Shown here piece by piece: positions 1 through 10,715 of a stretch of 64,000 nucleotides of DNA. Below the pieces are notes generated by a model. That model did not search any database and was not told the DNA's origin. It saw only the letters and a list, made by a program, of their open reading frames with translations. Position numbers and translations under genes: made by a program. Numbering within the stretch: position 1 is the stretch's first letter; the number at the start of each line of letters is the position of its first letter. This stretch comes from Argentina anserina (Eukaryota; Streptophyta; Magnoliopsida; Rosales; Rosaceae): assembly GCF_933775445.1 (NCBI RefSeq), contig NC_065876.1, positions 2,356,001-2,420,000 on the forward strand, in the 5' to 3' direction.

Positions 1-382
1 AGTCACAGGGGCAGGCGCAAACACAATGGGAGCAGATGCAGAGGCACAGCTTGAACTCCTCCAGCAGTACCCTTCCACCTCAGGCATCGCAGTCCTTAAA
101 TTTCGGGTAATTGCTTTACTGAAATTGGTTTTACTTCGATCTTTCTGCTTGGATCAGTCCTGTCAAGTTTATGGATATGAAAGTTGTAAAATACCAAGTT
201 CAATTTAGTTAACAAGTTTATATATACGGACTTTGAATTGATAATTATTAATTGCATGCAGAGGCACCTCTGGAGACCATGATCAGGATGAAGAAACCCC
301 ATCTCCACCTCAGCATCAAGCCGCCGCTGCCAACAGTAACGCGATCCTGCCATCTTGGATGCTCCGCCACCTTAATGAATAG
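1..382 (+). CDS. FUL: FRUITFULL/AGL8-like MADS-box protein, last two exons (5' end outside window)
   Basis: Only the C-terminal end of the gene is present. An open exon runs from base 1 to 106, a GT..AG intron spans 107-261, and the last exon is 262-382, ending in TAG. The first exon encodes a Q- and S-rich stretch (QWEQMQRHSLNSSSS). The last exon ends in LPSWMLRHLNE. LPxWML near the C-terminus is the paleoAP1 motif that marks the FUL-like branch of the AP1/SQUA MADS transcription factors. These act in the nucleus in meristem identity, flowering and fruit development. The MADS and K domains would lie upstream of the window, so the family call rests on the tail motif and the exon pattern. One residue differs from the usual LPPWML. 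An AP1/SQUA-clade member of another subgroup is less likely, because those end in a farnesylation motif, absent here. Confidence 0.8.
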
Positions 383-775
383 ATGATCTACAATAGCGAG
401 TTAATTAAGCAAAGTATTGATAAATTGATTTGTCTATAGTCTATATATATACACTGGCCAACTGCTAGCTCAAATATAGTGTCTGGTGTAAGCTTATTGA
501 AAAAAATTTAGTCCAAAAGGGAAAAGAGGTACGGTTTTACATCCATATATAAGCATCTGAATTTAATAATGAGAGCTGTTCTTTAATTAACTTGTGATAT
601 ATTTAAGAACGTACTTAAGCAGCAGTGCAGCACTACATCAGGTTCTCTGTTGATAATTAAATTCAGTTCTGTTCTGTATCATTTATTATTGGCTTGGGGT
701 TTAAGCCAGAGAACATTGCATATGATTTGCCGCTTCGTGCTCACTGTACTAATCTTGTTTACTTGCAATTTTCTT

Positions 776-814
<39 letters not shown>

Positions 815-837
815 GAAATTTTCTCAAATAAAAGGTA
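383..837. other. Spacer downstream of the FUL-like gene
   Basis: AT-rich DNA that probably includes the 3' UTR of the MADS gene in its first 200-300 bases. It holds a (TA)n microsatellite at about 780-807. No coding signal was seen. Confidence 0.6.
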
Positions 838-1208
838 GGTCTGCACTAATAGTTTTGGTGCGGATTTCTATTTTTAAATCAATTTCGGTCGAATTTCCTC
901 ATTTCCACCGTTTAGTATTTAGATAATATTGTGTAGATTATTTCTGCAAAATGTCAGTCAATTTAGTGATTGTTAAGGTCCTTAAAATTGAAAAATAAAT
1001 GGATAGATTGAATTCTTTTAAACATGAACCGTTCATGGTTTTAACAGAAAAACGTAATTTTGAGGGCCTTAGCGATCACCAAATTGTCTGAAATTTTACA
1101 AAGATGATCTACATAATATTATCTAAATACTAAACGGTAAAAATGAGAAAATTTGATCGAAAAGTTGAGCAAAAATGGAAATTTGCACCACTATTTTAGT
1201 GCGGATCT
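838..1208. mobile_element. Foldback MITE with terminal inverted repeats of about 100 bp
   Basis: The left arm starts around CTGCACTAATAG and reads to about 940. It matches the reverse complement of the right arm, about 1108-1206, with scattered mismatches. The arms share the stretch ccgtttagtatttagataat. The interior has no open frame. The size (about 370 bp), the long inverted arms and the insertion beside a TA-rich tract fit a non-autonomous DNA transposon. The superfamily is not assigned because I could not fix a clean target duplication. Confidence 0.7.
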
Positions 1209-1534
1209 CTGCAGTCAAAAACGGCAATATATATAACCACCTTCCAAGCTCTGGATGCCATGGGCCAACTAGCTATCTATCTTCATCTCGACCAAATTGT
1301 TGCTGGAAAGCAATTAAGTTGGGCTCATCAAACCCTAACCCTACAAAGTTGAACTTTCAAATTTCTGAATGAAGCTATAGGACTAAATTAAGATGCCTCA
1401 ACAATACTGTAATTCTTCTTTTAGATCTGTTTGTAATTGATACCGATCAAGTCAACCAAATAAAGCGTTATAAACATATATATCTCATATATATTTCCAA
1501 GTCAACCAAATATCACGGCAAAGCAATTAAATCA
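1209..1534. other. Spacer between MITE and solo LTR
   Basis: AT-rich sequence with a short local repetition of the phrase aagtcaaccaaat at about 1449 and 1499. No gene or regulatory signal is supported. Confidence 0.5.
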
Positions 1535-2765
1535 TATAACGCCCGAAATCACATAAATAAATATTTATGCATGCATATACTTAAAATAACGTCCACTCGT
1601 AGCCAGAAACCTAGCATCAAAATTAAATACTTTCAAACGTAAACCGATATCTAATCTAAAATAATTGTAGTTGCACCCAAACCTTGTTTGGACTGCCTAC
1701 GTACCCTTTACAAGGGATCAAGCCATTCGTAGTTCACCCTAGTAAGCTAAACACCCTTATGGCCTAGGAAATAAACCGAGAATCATATTCTCGACCAAGT
1801 CAACCACCAACACATCTAGTAAACCCGATTAACTAATCCTCACTTCCTAGGACGAAAACAAGATCAATCCAACGGGTGGATTTTCACGATCTACAAACCG
1901 ATAACGCGTATTTTCAATATATCATAACGATCCTTAACTTCATCGACTCAATCTCACAAGGTACTCACAAATTCCCTACACCGAGAGGGTTATTTTAAGC
2001 CCTACACTCGGCTGGATTCAGGCGCCACGCGCCGCCGGAACAGTGGCGGCGGCGCCGCTACCGGCGGCCTCCGATCAACCCCAAATTTCATCAACACAAT
2101 CTACACAACATTTCTAACAACTTTCTAGTTCACTACTAAGGCCAATTCAAAGTCTAAACATATCAATCGAAAGCAAATAGAAAAGCCCCAAATCATGAAC
2201 CCTAGAATTTCAAATCGTCGATTCTCATACCTCTGTGCGAATTGGTTCGATTCCTTTTGGGGGTTTGCTATACGGCTCCTTGCGCTTCTTTTGGGACCAA
2301 TTTCACGGCCTATGGTGGCCGGAGGAGAGAGTTCCGGTGAAAAGAGGAATAGGACAGCCAGAGCTTCCCGGCGTCGTAGCTCCCGAACGGCGGAGCTAGG
2401 GGTGGCACCACCTACCTCAATCGATCGGCGACCCTCAAAGCTTCAAGAGGAGACCTGTGCGTGGCCCACTTCGGCCGGACGACGGAGAATGGCGGCGAGA
2501 CAGTGGCGGGGTCGGGGTCGGGCTCGGCTCGGCTGCGATCCAGAATTTTTTTTTCTTTTCCTCCCCCTCCAAAATGGCAACTTTCCAAATATATATATAA
2601 TCTCCCCCGTGAACAGTAACTTTCCGAAATTGGCGTTTCTCCAACGAACACTTTTTTCGAGAATATCCAAACTCTAAGATACTAAAATCAGATCTCGATT
2701 AAGAACGTACTAAAAATGCGGACGATATTACTATTTTGCGAAAATAAAAGATTCGGGTTGTAACA
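1535..2765 (-). mobile_element. Solo LTR of a Ty3/gypsy-type retrotransposon (minus orientation)
   Basis: Read on the minus strand, the segment begins TGTTACAACCCG and ends near CGGGCGTTATA. This is the same terminal layout as the LTRs of the intact Ty3 element at 22280-32966, which start TGTAATAACCC in the 3' copy and end GGGTCGTTACA. It also carries, around 1680-1730 on the minus strand, a pattern I associate with plant Ty3 LTRs (cttgatccc...gtacgtaggcag). A GC-rich block lies at about 2020-2080 and 2300-2540. No gag or pol lies on either side, so it is best read as a solo LTR. Flanking pentamers (aatca on the left, gtgat on the right) do not match, so the insertion is old or was rearranged. 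Confidence 0.65.
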
Positions 2766-3078
2766 GTGATGATTGAGGATTTTGAGAATTTATCGAACCA
2801 TAGAGTCAAATTTAGTTAGTTTATACTTTTGTATTGTATTTGAGCGGTAAGACTCATTACATAGATGTATATTTTATTTATAATCAATAAAATTTTCTTA
2901 TACCGTCGAGATTTTTCATTATAATATTTTTACTTATTTAATTAACAAATTCAAGTCCCCCATGCTCCAATTTCTGGATCCGCCCCTGGTTGAAAGATAA
3001 GTTTTCCCTTGCAACAAGTTCATTTTCTCATAAGAAGTTGACTTCTACACACAGAGACATATACTTATCGTCTTATCC
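2766..3078. other. Spacer
   Basis: AT-rich sequence with no open frame or recognised signal. Confidence 0.5.
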
Positions 3079-3129
3079 CTTCCCATCCTAATTTCCAATG
3101 ATTTGTGCGAGCTTATGTTGGCTGGTCGA

Positions 3130-3176
<47 letters not shown>

Positions 3177-4095
3177 TTTCTATCCAGAGTGAAGCTTCAT
3201 TCTGAAATTACAGAGTGAAGTTCCAATTTTGGCACACTTTTCAGTCAAATTGTTTCACCATAAGCAATTCAATATTTAGGTATACTATTCAAGATCATCT
3301 CTACAAAGTTTCATCCAATTTGACAATGGTTTGAGCTTTCAAAATTGAGATTTACACGAACGGTTCAGGTTGAACAGTTTTAATTCACTCATTGATTTGA
3401 TCTAATTTCAATACCTTAACGATGTCCGAATTAGATGAAATTTTGTAGAGATGATCTTGAATAGTATACCTAAATATTGAATCGCTTATGGTGAAACAAT
3501 TTGACTGAAAAGTGTGCCAAAATTGAAACTTCACTCTGTAATTTCAGAATGAAGCTTCACTCTGGATAGAGACTATATATATATATATATACAGTTCTTA
3601 TCCAGAGTGAAGTTTCACTCTGAAATTATAGAGTGAAGTTTCATCCCATCCTAATTTCCAATGATTTGTGCGAGCTTATGTTGGCCGGTCGATCTATATA
3701 TATATATATATATATATAGTCTTTATCCAAAGTGAAGCTTCACTCTGAAATTATAGAGTGAAGTTCCAATTTTGGCACATTTTTCGGTTAAATTTTTTCA
3801 CCATAAGCGATTCAATATTTAGATATGCTATTCAAGATCATCTCTACAAAATTTCATCTAATTCGGACATCGTTAAGGTATTGAAATTAGATTAAATCAG
3901 TGAATGAATTAAAACTGTTCAACGTGAACCGCTCGTGTAAATCTCAATTTTGAAAACTCAAATCATCTACAAATTGGATGAAACTTTGTAGAGATAATCT
4001 TGAATAGCATATCTAAATATTGAATCGCTTATGGTGAAAAAATTTGACCGAAAAATGTGTCAAAATTGAAACTTTACTCTGTAATTTGAGAGAGA
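3079..4095. repeat. Rearranged MITE cluster with duplicated flank
   Basis: Two copies of one MITE lie side by side. Copy A (about 3174-3575) has inverted arms of about 145 bp (tccagagtgaagcttca...). Copy B (about 3719-4087) has the same arms, but its central loop is inverted relative to A and its outer right end is missing, replaced by a GA run. A third terminal fragment of about 54 bp lies at 3592-3645. A unique flank (gatttgtgcgagcttatgtt) occurs before copy A (about 3079-3132) and again before copy B (about 3648-3700), so host flank was duplicated with the element. TA microsatellites separate the pieces. Confidence 0.75.
3132..3173. repeat. (TA)n microsatellite
   Basis: About 21 uninterrupted TA units directly before MITE copy A. 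Shorter TA runs at about 3575-3590 and 3693-3718 abut the other MITE ends. Confidence 0.95.
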
Positions 4096-4211
4096 GAGAG
4101 AGATAGAATGATTATACCCTAGGACCAATGTGTAAGACTAATTAAGCTAGCTGTATTGTGAAACTGTTTTTTTTGGGTGATATCTCAACACTGTAAATGC
4201 ATGGTGACAAC

Positions 4212-5056
4212 CAAGGACTGAAAAATCGATATTTTCGCCGATATTTCGGCGAAAATTTCGTTTTTGTCACGTCAAGATATTATCCTTACCTACCAACATT
4301 ATTTCGTGCGATATTTTCGATATATCGCGAAATTTCTGGATATTTCGGATAAATTAGCGATAATCAGAAGATATCCTCCCATTTTGCGGCCCAACAACCC
4401 AGTTTGGGCCCAATTTGTGCAAATTAATCAATTTTCCAAAATAATAGACAAACTTACCTCCATGGATGGGGTTCGAACTGTGGTTATGGCTGGGCAACCA
4501 CAATAGTCAAACCATTTTTGCTGCAATCTGTTTTGCTAATTTATCTATCTTTTAACATATATAACCCAATTTCAAATAGTTTTTTTTACCAATTGTACAA
4601 TTCAAGTATGTATATTAATTGACTTTAGAGTATACAAATCTAATTTAAATGAAAAATATATCATATGTAATATTGTAGTAATAGTATTAATTGACATTAG
4701 AGTATATAAATCTAATCTAAATGAAAAATATATCATATGTAATAATAGTATTAATTGACATTACAGTGTACAAATCTAATCTAAATGAAGAATATATCAT
4801 ATGTAATAATATTCTTTTAGTATAAATTTTTGAAAAGAAAGCTCACTCTCACTCAAATGAATTAGTTCTGACATCTAATTAAGTAATTAACTTCAACACA
4901 AGTCCTAAGGGTACATGTAAAATGATTATGTATGTCTACAAATTTTTAATAATTTCGGTCGAAATTTTATCAATATCGATATTTTCTGAAATTTTCTTCG
5001 AAATATCCATTTTTCGAATGGTCGATATATCCATGATTGTCGATATTTTAGTCATT
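4212..5056. mobile_element. Non-autonomous Mutator-like element with 9-bp target duplication
   Basis: The 845-bp segment is flanked by perfect 9-bp direct repeats GGTGACAAC (4203-4211 and 5057-5065). Its ends are inverted repeats: CAAGGACTGAAAAATCG on the left against CAATGACTAAAATATCG, the reverse complement of the right end. A 9-bp target duplication is the hallmark of the Mutator superfamily. The interior is rich in cgatattt and tatcgat motifs and contains a three-unit tandem repeat. No transposase frame is present, so it would depend on an autonomous element elsewhere. Confidence 0.8.
4609..4810. repeat. Three-unit tandem repeat of about 65-70 bp inside the Mutator-like element
   Basis: Three successive units share tattaattgac, acaaatctaat and aatatatcatatgtaata, starting at about 4613, 4685 and 4749. 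The first unit carries a small extra spacer. Confidence 0.85.
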
Positions 5057-5065
5057 GGTGACAAC

Positions 5066-5620
5066 TGACAAAACTGTAATGTATCAAAAATTTAACACTT
5101 AAGCATAACTAAGGTGAGGTCAGAGACAACTTTTATGAGATTAGTTCTGATTATTATATATAAATACACCCCTAGCTGGTGGTTGTTGTCTCCTTTTCTG
5201 TGTGAGAATTGAAGTTTAATATTGGGTAGCTAGATGATGTCTTCCTGGCCTTATTGTTGGACCAAGGAGAGAACGAAACAAGAAAAAAGGCTGCTCACCA
5301 TGCATTTCTGTTTGAGGACATAAAGTCAAACACCCAACGTTTTTGATGGTACGAAACTACGAAATGAAATTGTTGTATACCAATACTATAGTCTATAGCC
5401 ATAGTATGGCATACACGTCAAGCTCAACAACTAGCCCACTGTAGTAAGATGATTAATTAGGAACATACATGAAGCCTTCAAATTCATGCCAAGCACGTTC
5501 AAGATGTGGCCTACCTCATGGAAATACAAACCCAAATAAACAATTTGTGCATGGAATCATTGACATGCTCGGAAATTATAAGTTGTGTATACAAAGTTTT
5601 CTCATTTATTCCATTCCTCG
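5066..5620. other. Upstream region of the stress-protein gene
   Basis: Non-coding AT-rich sequence between the Mutator-like element and the core promoter of the next gene. No further element is supported. Confidence 0.5.
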
Positions 5621-5632
5621 TATATATATATA
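5621..5632 (+). promoter_or_regulatory. Probable TATA box of the universal stress protein gene
   Basis: A tatatatatata run lies about 55 bases before the ATG at 5686, at a suitable spacing for a short 5' leader. TA runs are common here, so this is a positional inference. Confidence 0.4.
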
Positions 5633-5685
5633 GCAGACTAAGTTAGCTAAGCTTCCAAGTTCCAACCAGAACCAAAATCATCATA

Positions 5686-6614
5686 ATGAGTAGAAGATAT
5701 GCAAGGTTGTGTGTTGGCCGAGGCGTGCTTTGTTTTCCGGTCCATTCCCGGAGTCCGGGGTCAAAACCGAAACTGAAACCCGCCTCTAGAAGCGTCAGAC
5801 ATTCCTCCTCCTATTCCAACAAAACAGATCAGTTTCTGAGCCACAGCAGTGATGATTTTGGAGCAGATATCAGAGTGAAAAATGGGGAAGAGTCTGGGAA
5901 CAAGATAATGGTGGTTGTGGATTCGAGCCTTGAAGCCAAAGGAGCTCTTGAATGGGCGCTATCCCACACTGTTCAACCCCAGGATGCCATTGTGCTTGTT
6001 CATGTAGCTCAGCCCTGCAAACAAGGTTAGACTCACAGAAATTAAAGTGATCCTGGTCTTAATTAATTAGTTCATAATCTTCTTATTAACCTACATTGGT
6101 GTTGCATGCAGGTGTTGACTCTAATGCAAAGAAGCTTAATTTGAGAGCTTTTGAGCTTCTTCACTCTATGAAAAAGGACTGTCAGAGGAGAAAGCCCGGG
6201 GTAAGTGCGTGACATCACATTGCTTTGTTTTGTTTTTTTTATTAAATTAAGATGCGAAAGGTTTCATTATGAAATGTAGATTTGTATTGATTATTGGGTT
6301 TCATATAGGTGGAAGTTGAGGTAGCATTGCTTGGAGGGAAGGAAAGAGGTGCAATAATTGTGGAAGAAGCAAAGAAACAAAAGGTAGCTCTACTTGTTCT
6401 TGGCCAAAAAAGAGAGAGGTCAATGTGGTGGAAGCTAATCAAGAGGTGCTGGACGAGTAGGCGAAGGAGAAGAACATCCAGAAGCAGTGAGGTTGTGGAA
6501 TACTGCATACAAAATGCTGGTTGCATGACGATTGCAGTGAGGAGAAAGAGCAGAAGACTTGGAGGGTACTTGATCACCACTAAGCTTCACAAGAATTTCT
6601 GGCTTCTGGCTTAA
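5686..6614 (+). CDS. Universal stress protein (USP) family protein, three exons
   Basis: Exons are 5686-6025, 6112-6200 and 6309-6614, all with GT..AG borders and consistent phases, giving 244 residues. The first 70 residues are basic and Ser-rich and could be a targeting or regulatory extension. The USP fold starts near residue 75 with NKIMVVVDSSLEAKGALEWAL, the usual first strand and helix, followed by DAIVLVHVAQP. The third exon holds VALLVLGQKRE and ends with a strand-like CMTIAVRRKS. The usual ATP-binding GxxGxxxxS glycine loop is not clear: the region reads LVLGQKRERSMWWKL and is rich in Arg. Nucleotide binding is therefore uncertain. In plants such proteins are small cytosolic stress-related proteins. 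From memory, Arabidopsis has a USP-like gene next to ER-ANT1, as here. Confidence 0.8.
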
Positions 6615-7380
6615 GTAAATTTAAGATCACTCTTTTAGATAATGGACGTGAGTCAGTGAGTGATATGCTTGTGATTTGTGAAACAATGCATGTAAATCAA
6701 ACCCTTAGACTTTGATTTTCATTTCTGAATATTGGACTGGTACATTGCAGAGACAATAATGTGCAACTGAATTTCTGTGTACAAATAGGAATGACATAGT
6801 TGAAGATTTGAAGAATCATCTACAGCGTGTAATTGTGATTAGATTAATCACAGAGATTAAGAATCTAATTGACTTTGTAATGTATACTGGCGTCAACCAT
6901 CATTCGTAGCATTTAGTCACTCACCTAACCTCTCACCGGGCTGATGCCAAATCATCACATCCTATGTATATCTTGTATAACATCTTCACTCAGAAGTGAG
7001 GACAATAACTCAGCAGTGGAAAAATAATTTGCAATTGAAATAAATGAATAATTGGAATATCATTGGTCAACTGTACAAAGAATATACATGTAAGCCTTTG
7101 GAGATTCCAGGAAGAAGCAGTGCCAATAGGTGAACAACCTTTCTTGGCCATGTTTAATTATTTTCTTCTTTCCTTTTCTTCATTTCTGAGAAAAATCTTT
7201 TGTAAGTATGAATCAACAGAAGTAGTAACACTGGTATAGAGCTTTCATGTTCAGGCATTCACTTCAAAACCCTGTTGTGGCTCAAGAGAACAACTGTGTC
7301 TGTATGCCAAAGTCTGCACTTTCACTAAAAAATTATTTATCACGGATCCAAAAAATAACCGTGCATATGCCATGTCCTGA
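6615..7380. other. Convergent 3' region between USP and ER-ANT1 genes
   Basis: The two genes face each other, so this stretch should contain both 3' UTRs and terminators. No coding sequence, RNA gene or repeat was seen. Confidence 0.6.
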
Positions 7381-9080
7381 TTATCGCTTCACAACTTTTT
7401 GATTTGGCTCAACAGAATAACCATGTTTATATGCAAGGCTTTGCAGCTGATCATATCCTGCTAGTACACCAGCCCCAGCAACTCCCACCAGCATATTTGC
7501 AGTAACTCCTCGGAACAGTGTTGTGAGGCCCTCAAGGTGGACAATCTCCCGAAATGCATGTAAGCCATTGCGATACTTTGTGGCATGTCCTGAGGTAAGC
7601 ATCATTCTCCTCCGAAGAGTATCAAATGGATAGGCACAGATCCCAGAAACTGTTGTGACACTCCAACCAAGAAAGAAACTAGCCAAAAAGTTTCCCTGAA
7701 GAAACTCAAATGATTCAACTTTTGGGCTTGTGATCAATTAAGTATTTTCATGTAAGCCTTGCATCAAATGTAGCATCATTTTCCAGAATGGAGATGTTTA
7801 CCTCTAAAGGTCCAACCAAAACAATAGGCTTCAAGGTGTCATAGATCCCGAAGTACATGCCTCGGTACAGTGTAATTCCAATAATGGAAACCCCAAAACC
7901 TCGATAGAGTCCCACTAATCCATCAGTTGACAAGGTTTGACGGTAAACATCTAGAAGCCCTCTAAATTGTTGTCGTCCATTAACTCCACCCTGCCTTGCA
8001 TCAGTTCCTAGCCGTGTACGTGCATAATCCAGATGATATAGAAATAATGAAGTTGTTGCTCCAGCAGCACTTCCTGAAGCCACATTTCCAGCAAACCACT
8101 TTATGTATCCATCTTTCTCTTTTGAGCGGCCAAAAAAGCTTTTGAAGTAACCTTTAAATGCAAAGTTGAAAGCCTACATATATTCCGAACTATGTTTGGT
8201 GATAACAATTGGTAGGACAAAAAAGAGCAATGAAGATATTTCGCACATTTAACTGAACAAAGCACAGTAACAAGTTCTAAGTTGAGAGAGTGGATGCAGA
8301 TTATAAAAAACTCCACTAACACGTGATGCCAAGAGGTTGATGTAATTAGGCAGACTAGATGACTTCTCTAACAAAAAAAAGGTAAATTGCTAGAATGAAG
8401 GAAAGTTCCGCAATATATATTTGATAGAAAAAACCTAAGGTCATTGGAAAACTCAGAATACATAAGCGGCAGAGAAAATGGAAATTCAAACGCATCCCAA
8501 GAATTGATAAGCATCTTCCTCCAGTTATATTCTGACAGCTGAATCAACCATACTAGTGAAAGAAACAACATTTTGACAAGCAAAAAGAGTCTTCAAATTG
8601 GAGATATCTGGAAAAATTCTTGCACAAGATATAACAAACAACTATGAAACTCAGAAAATGAAAGAAGAACATCAACAATAGTATGCCATTACAGTAGAAC
8701 GGGCTAAGAAGTAATTTAATTGTTTTAACTACATAAACAAAAAAGAGTTACAAGAACATTGCCAGCTCAATAAGAATAAAAGGATTGCATTTGGGAATAG
8801 AAAGCAAATGATGTACCTGAGTAGGGAAGTACCGAATAACATTGGCCTGGTTGCCTCTCCAAAAGGCACACACGCCTTCCTCTCTAAAAACCCTTTTAAA
8901 CCCATCACCGACACCTTTGTAAGGTTTCTTAAGCTGTCCTCTCTTTATCATCTCCCCTTGATTCTGCAACAAGAGCTTTACTCTTTCAATAGGTGCTGCC
9001 GCGCTCTTTGCTACCAATGCCGCCATTCCTCCCATTACAAAATCTGCAGAAAACTTCTCGGATTGTTTCCCCATTGCCAA
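7381..9080 (-). CDS. ER-ANT1: ADP/ATP carrier of the endoplasmic reticulum (ER-ANT1 type), three exons
   Basis: Exons on the minus strand are 9080-8817, 8173-7802 and 7695-7381, all phase 0 with GT..AG borders, giving 316 residues. It belongs to the mitochondrial carrier family, with three repeats of about 100 residues. The repeat signatures are PIERVK (repeat 1), LDYARTR (repeat 2) and [10 protein letters not shown] (repeat 3). The RRRMM hexapeptide region identifies adenine nucleotide translocators. The protein starts directly with [18 protein letters not shown], with no long mitochondrial presequence. This matches Arabidopsis ER-ANT1, which exchanges ATP and ADP across the ER membrane, rather than AAC1-3. 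Sequence similarity to ER-ANT1 is high throughout as I recall it. The start is the first ATG after a (GA)n leader. A donor-like AAG|GTATGC at about 9587 suggests an intron in the 5' UTR. Confidence 0.92.
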
Positions 9081-9088
9081 CCACTTCC

Positions 9089-9090
<2 letters not shown>

Positions 9091-9129
<39 letters not shown>
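9091..9129. repeat. (CT)n microsatellite in the ER-ANT1 5' leader
   Basis: About 19 CT units lie just upstream of the ER-ANT1 ATG; on the gene strand this is (GA)n. Such tracts are frequent in plant 5' UTRs and core promoters. Confidence 0.95.
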
Positions 9130-9133
<4 letters not shown>

Positions 9134-10198
9134 CTTTGGCCCTAAAGAATCCAAATAAATGCAGAAATTCTATTCAAATTGTCCAATTAGTGATTCATGT
9201 GGGAAAGTCTAAATCTTTTCATTCTTTTCCCAGTTCAGCATGCGTTGTTTGTTTTGTTTCAAATAGGCATGAGTTCATCACTTCGAACAAGTTATCTGAA
9301 TCAAATGGATGCAAAGTCTCAGTCTTTAATATATAAATCCAAATGGGCAAGTCAAATGTGACGAAGCCGGAAAAGGGTGTTTAAGGAATCCCAGCAACAG
9401 ATTCAACTATGTAACTTTTATAATGCGATGAAGCTACAACCCAGAAAAGAGAATATACACCATAACAATTCAAACACCAATAACAACATCCAAGATATTC
9501 CATTACAGTGCATGAAGAGCATAAACAAATGAGCTATGAGAACAAATATGAAAATAAGTGAGACGGGTTTACAGGATAGGATTGCATACCTTAAAATTTA
9601 TTGAAGGGTTGAAGTAAGATTCAGTATTGACTGGAAGAGAAGGAAAGAGATGGGAGTGGGTGGGATTTCTGCGGCGGAGGATGGGGTGACTCTCCCACCA
9701 CCAGAAATAACACAGCTTGGAATTTCGATTGACAAGGTTCCTAAATCGCACTTTGGTTCAGAATCAGACATAAAAAGAAATAAAGATTCCAAAGTATGAT
9801 GTGAAGAATACAACATTTGATTCTCAGGTCTCAATTCCCAAAAACAATCTAACGGAGAACAAGGTTGTCTGCATCTAACTCGCTTTCCCGTTTTGTCTCC
9901 GTTTGCCGTCTGCAACGACTGTCGTTTCCTACAAACAGTGGAGCCCTTTTTCTTTGGATAGAGACATAGAGAGAGAGGAGAAATTTAAATACACTCGTTC
10001 AATCCCTTCCATTTTTATTTTTTTCATTAAACTTTCATCAGTACCCTTTCTAAATAAATAAGTAAATGGAAGAAAAATTAAAAAAAAAATCTACATCTTA
10101 AAATTCTAATCAATACATACCTTTATTGTAAATTTTTAATTTATTGTACAATTGAATTTAGACACATATACTAAGATAACTGTATACCCGATTAAAGT
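9130..10198. other. ER-ANT1 leader/promoter region
   Basis: Upstream of the minus-strand carrier gene. A splice donor-like site at about 9587 (minus strand) and pyrimidine-rich sequence near the ATG suggest a first non-coding exon at about 9590-9950 and a leader intron. Open frames here lack ATG starts or similarity and are not called. Confidence 0.4.
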
Positions 10199-10715
10199 AT
10201 AGTAAAACCTCTTTAAATTAATACTCGCTTAATTAATAACTTCGCCAAAATAATAATTTTTACTAGTCCCGACTTGGACTAACGTGCTAAATTTATAAGA
10301 TAATAGAAATTTGAGAATTCATATAGGGTCTATCGAATATATAAATTAATAATAACATAATTTATATAATAAATTTTACAGTTATGAGGATTTCATCAAA
10401 GAATTTTTTTAATATAATCTTCATAAAATAATATAATATTTTGAACAATGTAATACATATAAAAAACTATATTTAATAAAATAAAGAAACAATGTAGTCC
10501 AAAAAACAATAAAAAATGTAGTGATAGTTGCATGAATAATGTAAAAATAATCTTTTGAAAAAGTGAAACAAAATATTTATTATATCTTTATAATTTAATA
10601 AGTTATTAATTAATCGATTAATTAATATATTATTAATGTATCGATATATTAATATCTTATTAAATTAATGAATTTTCTCAATCTCGAGGTTATTAATTTA
10701 TAAAATTTTAATTGT
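10199..10715. mobile_element. Decayed pogo/Emigrant-like DNA element (tentative)
   Basis: The left edge reads tatagtaaaacctctttaaa. This resembles the terminus (CAGTAAAACCTCTATAAATT) that I recall for plant Emigrant/pogo-like MITEs, which insert at TA. A partial counterpart, ctcgaggttattaattta, lies near the right end. The inside is very AT-rich with no frame. The right boundary is uncertain. Confidence 0.3.

Noticed and set aside
2195..2677. 160-codon frame with Arg-rich middle
   Set aside because: It lies inside the solo LTR; the GC-rich LTR segment lacks stops by composition.
9598..9915. 105-codon minus-strand frame upstream of ER-ANT1
   Set aside because: It lies in the probable non-coding leader of ER-ANT1, ends beside a splice donor-like site and resembles no family.
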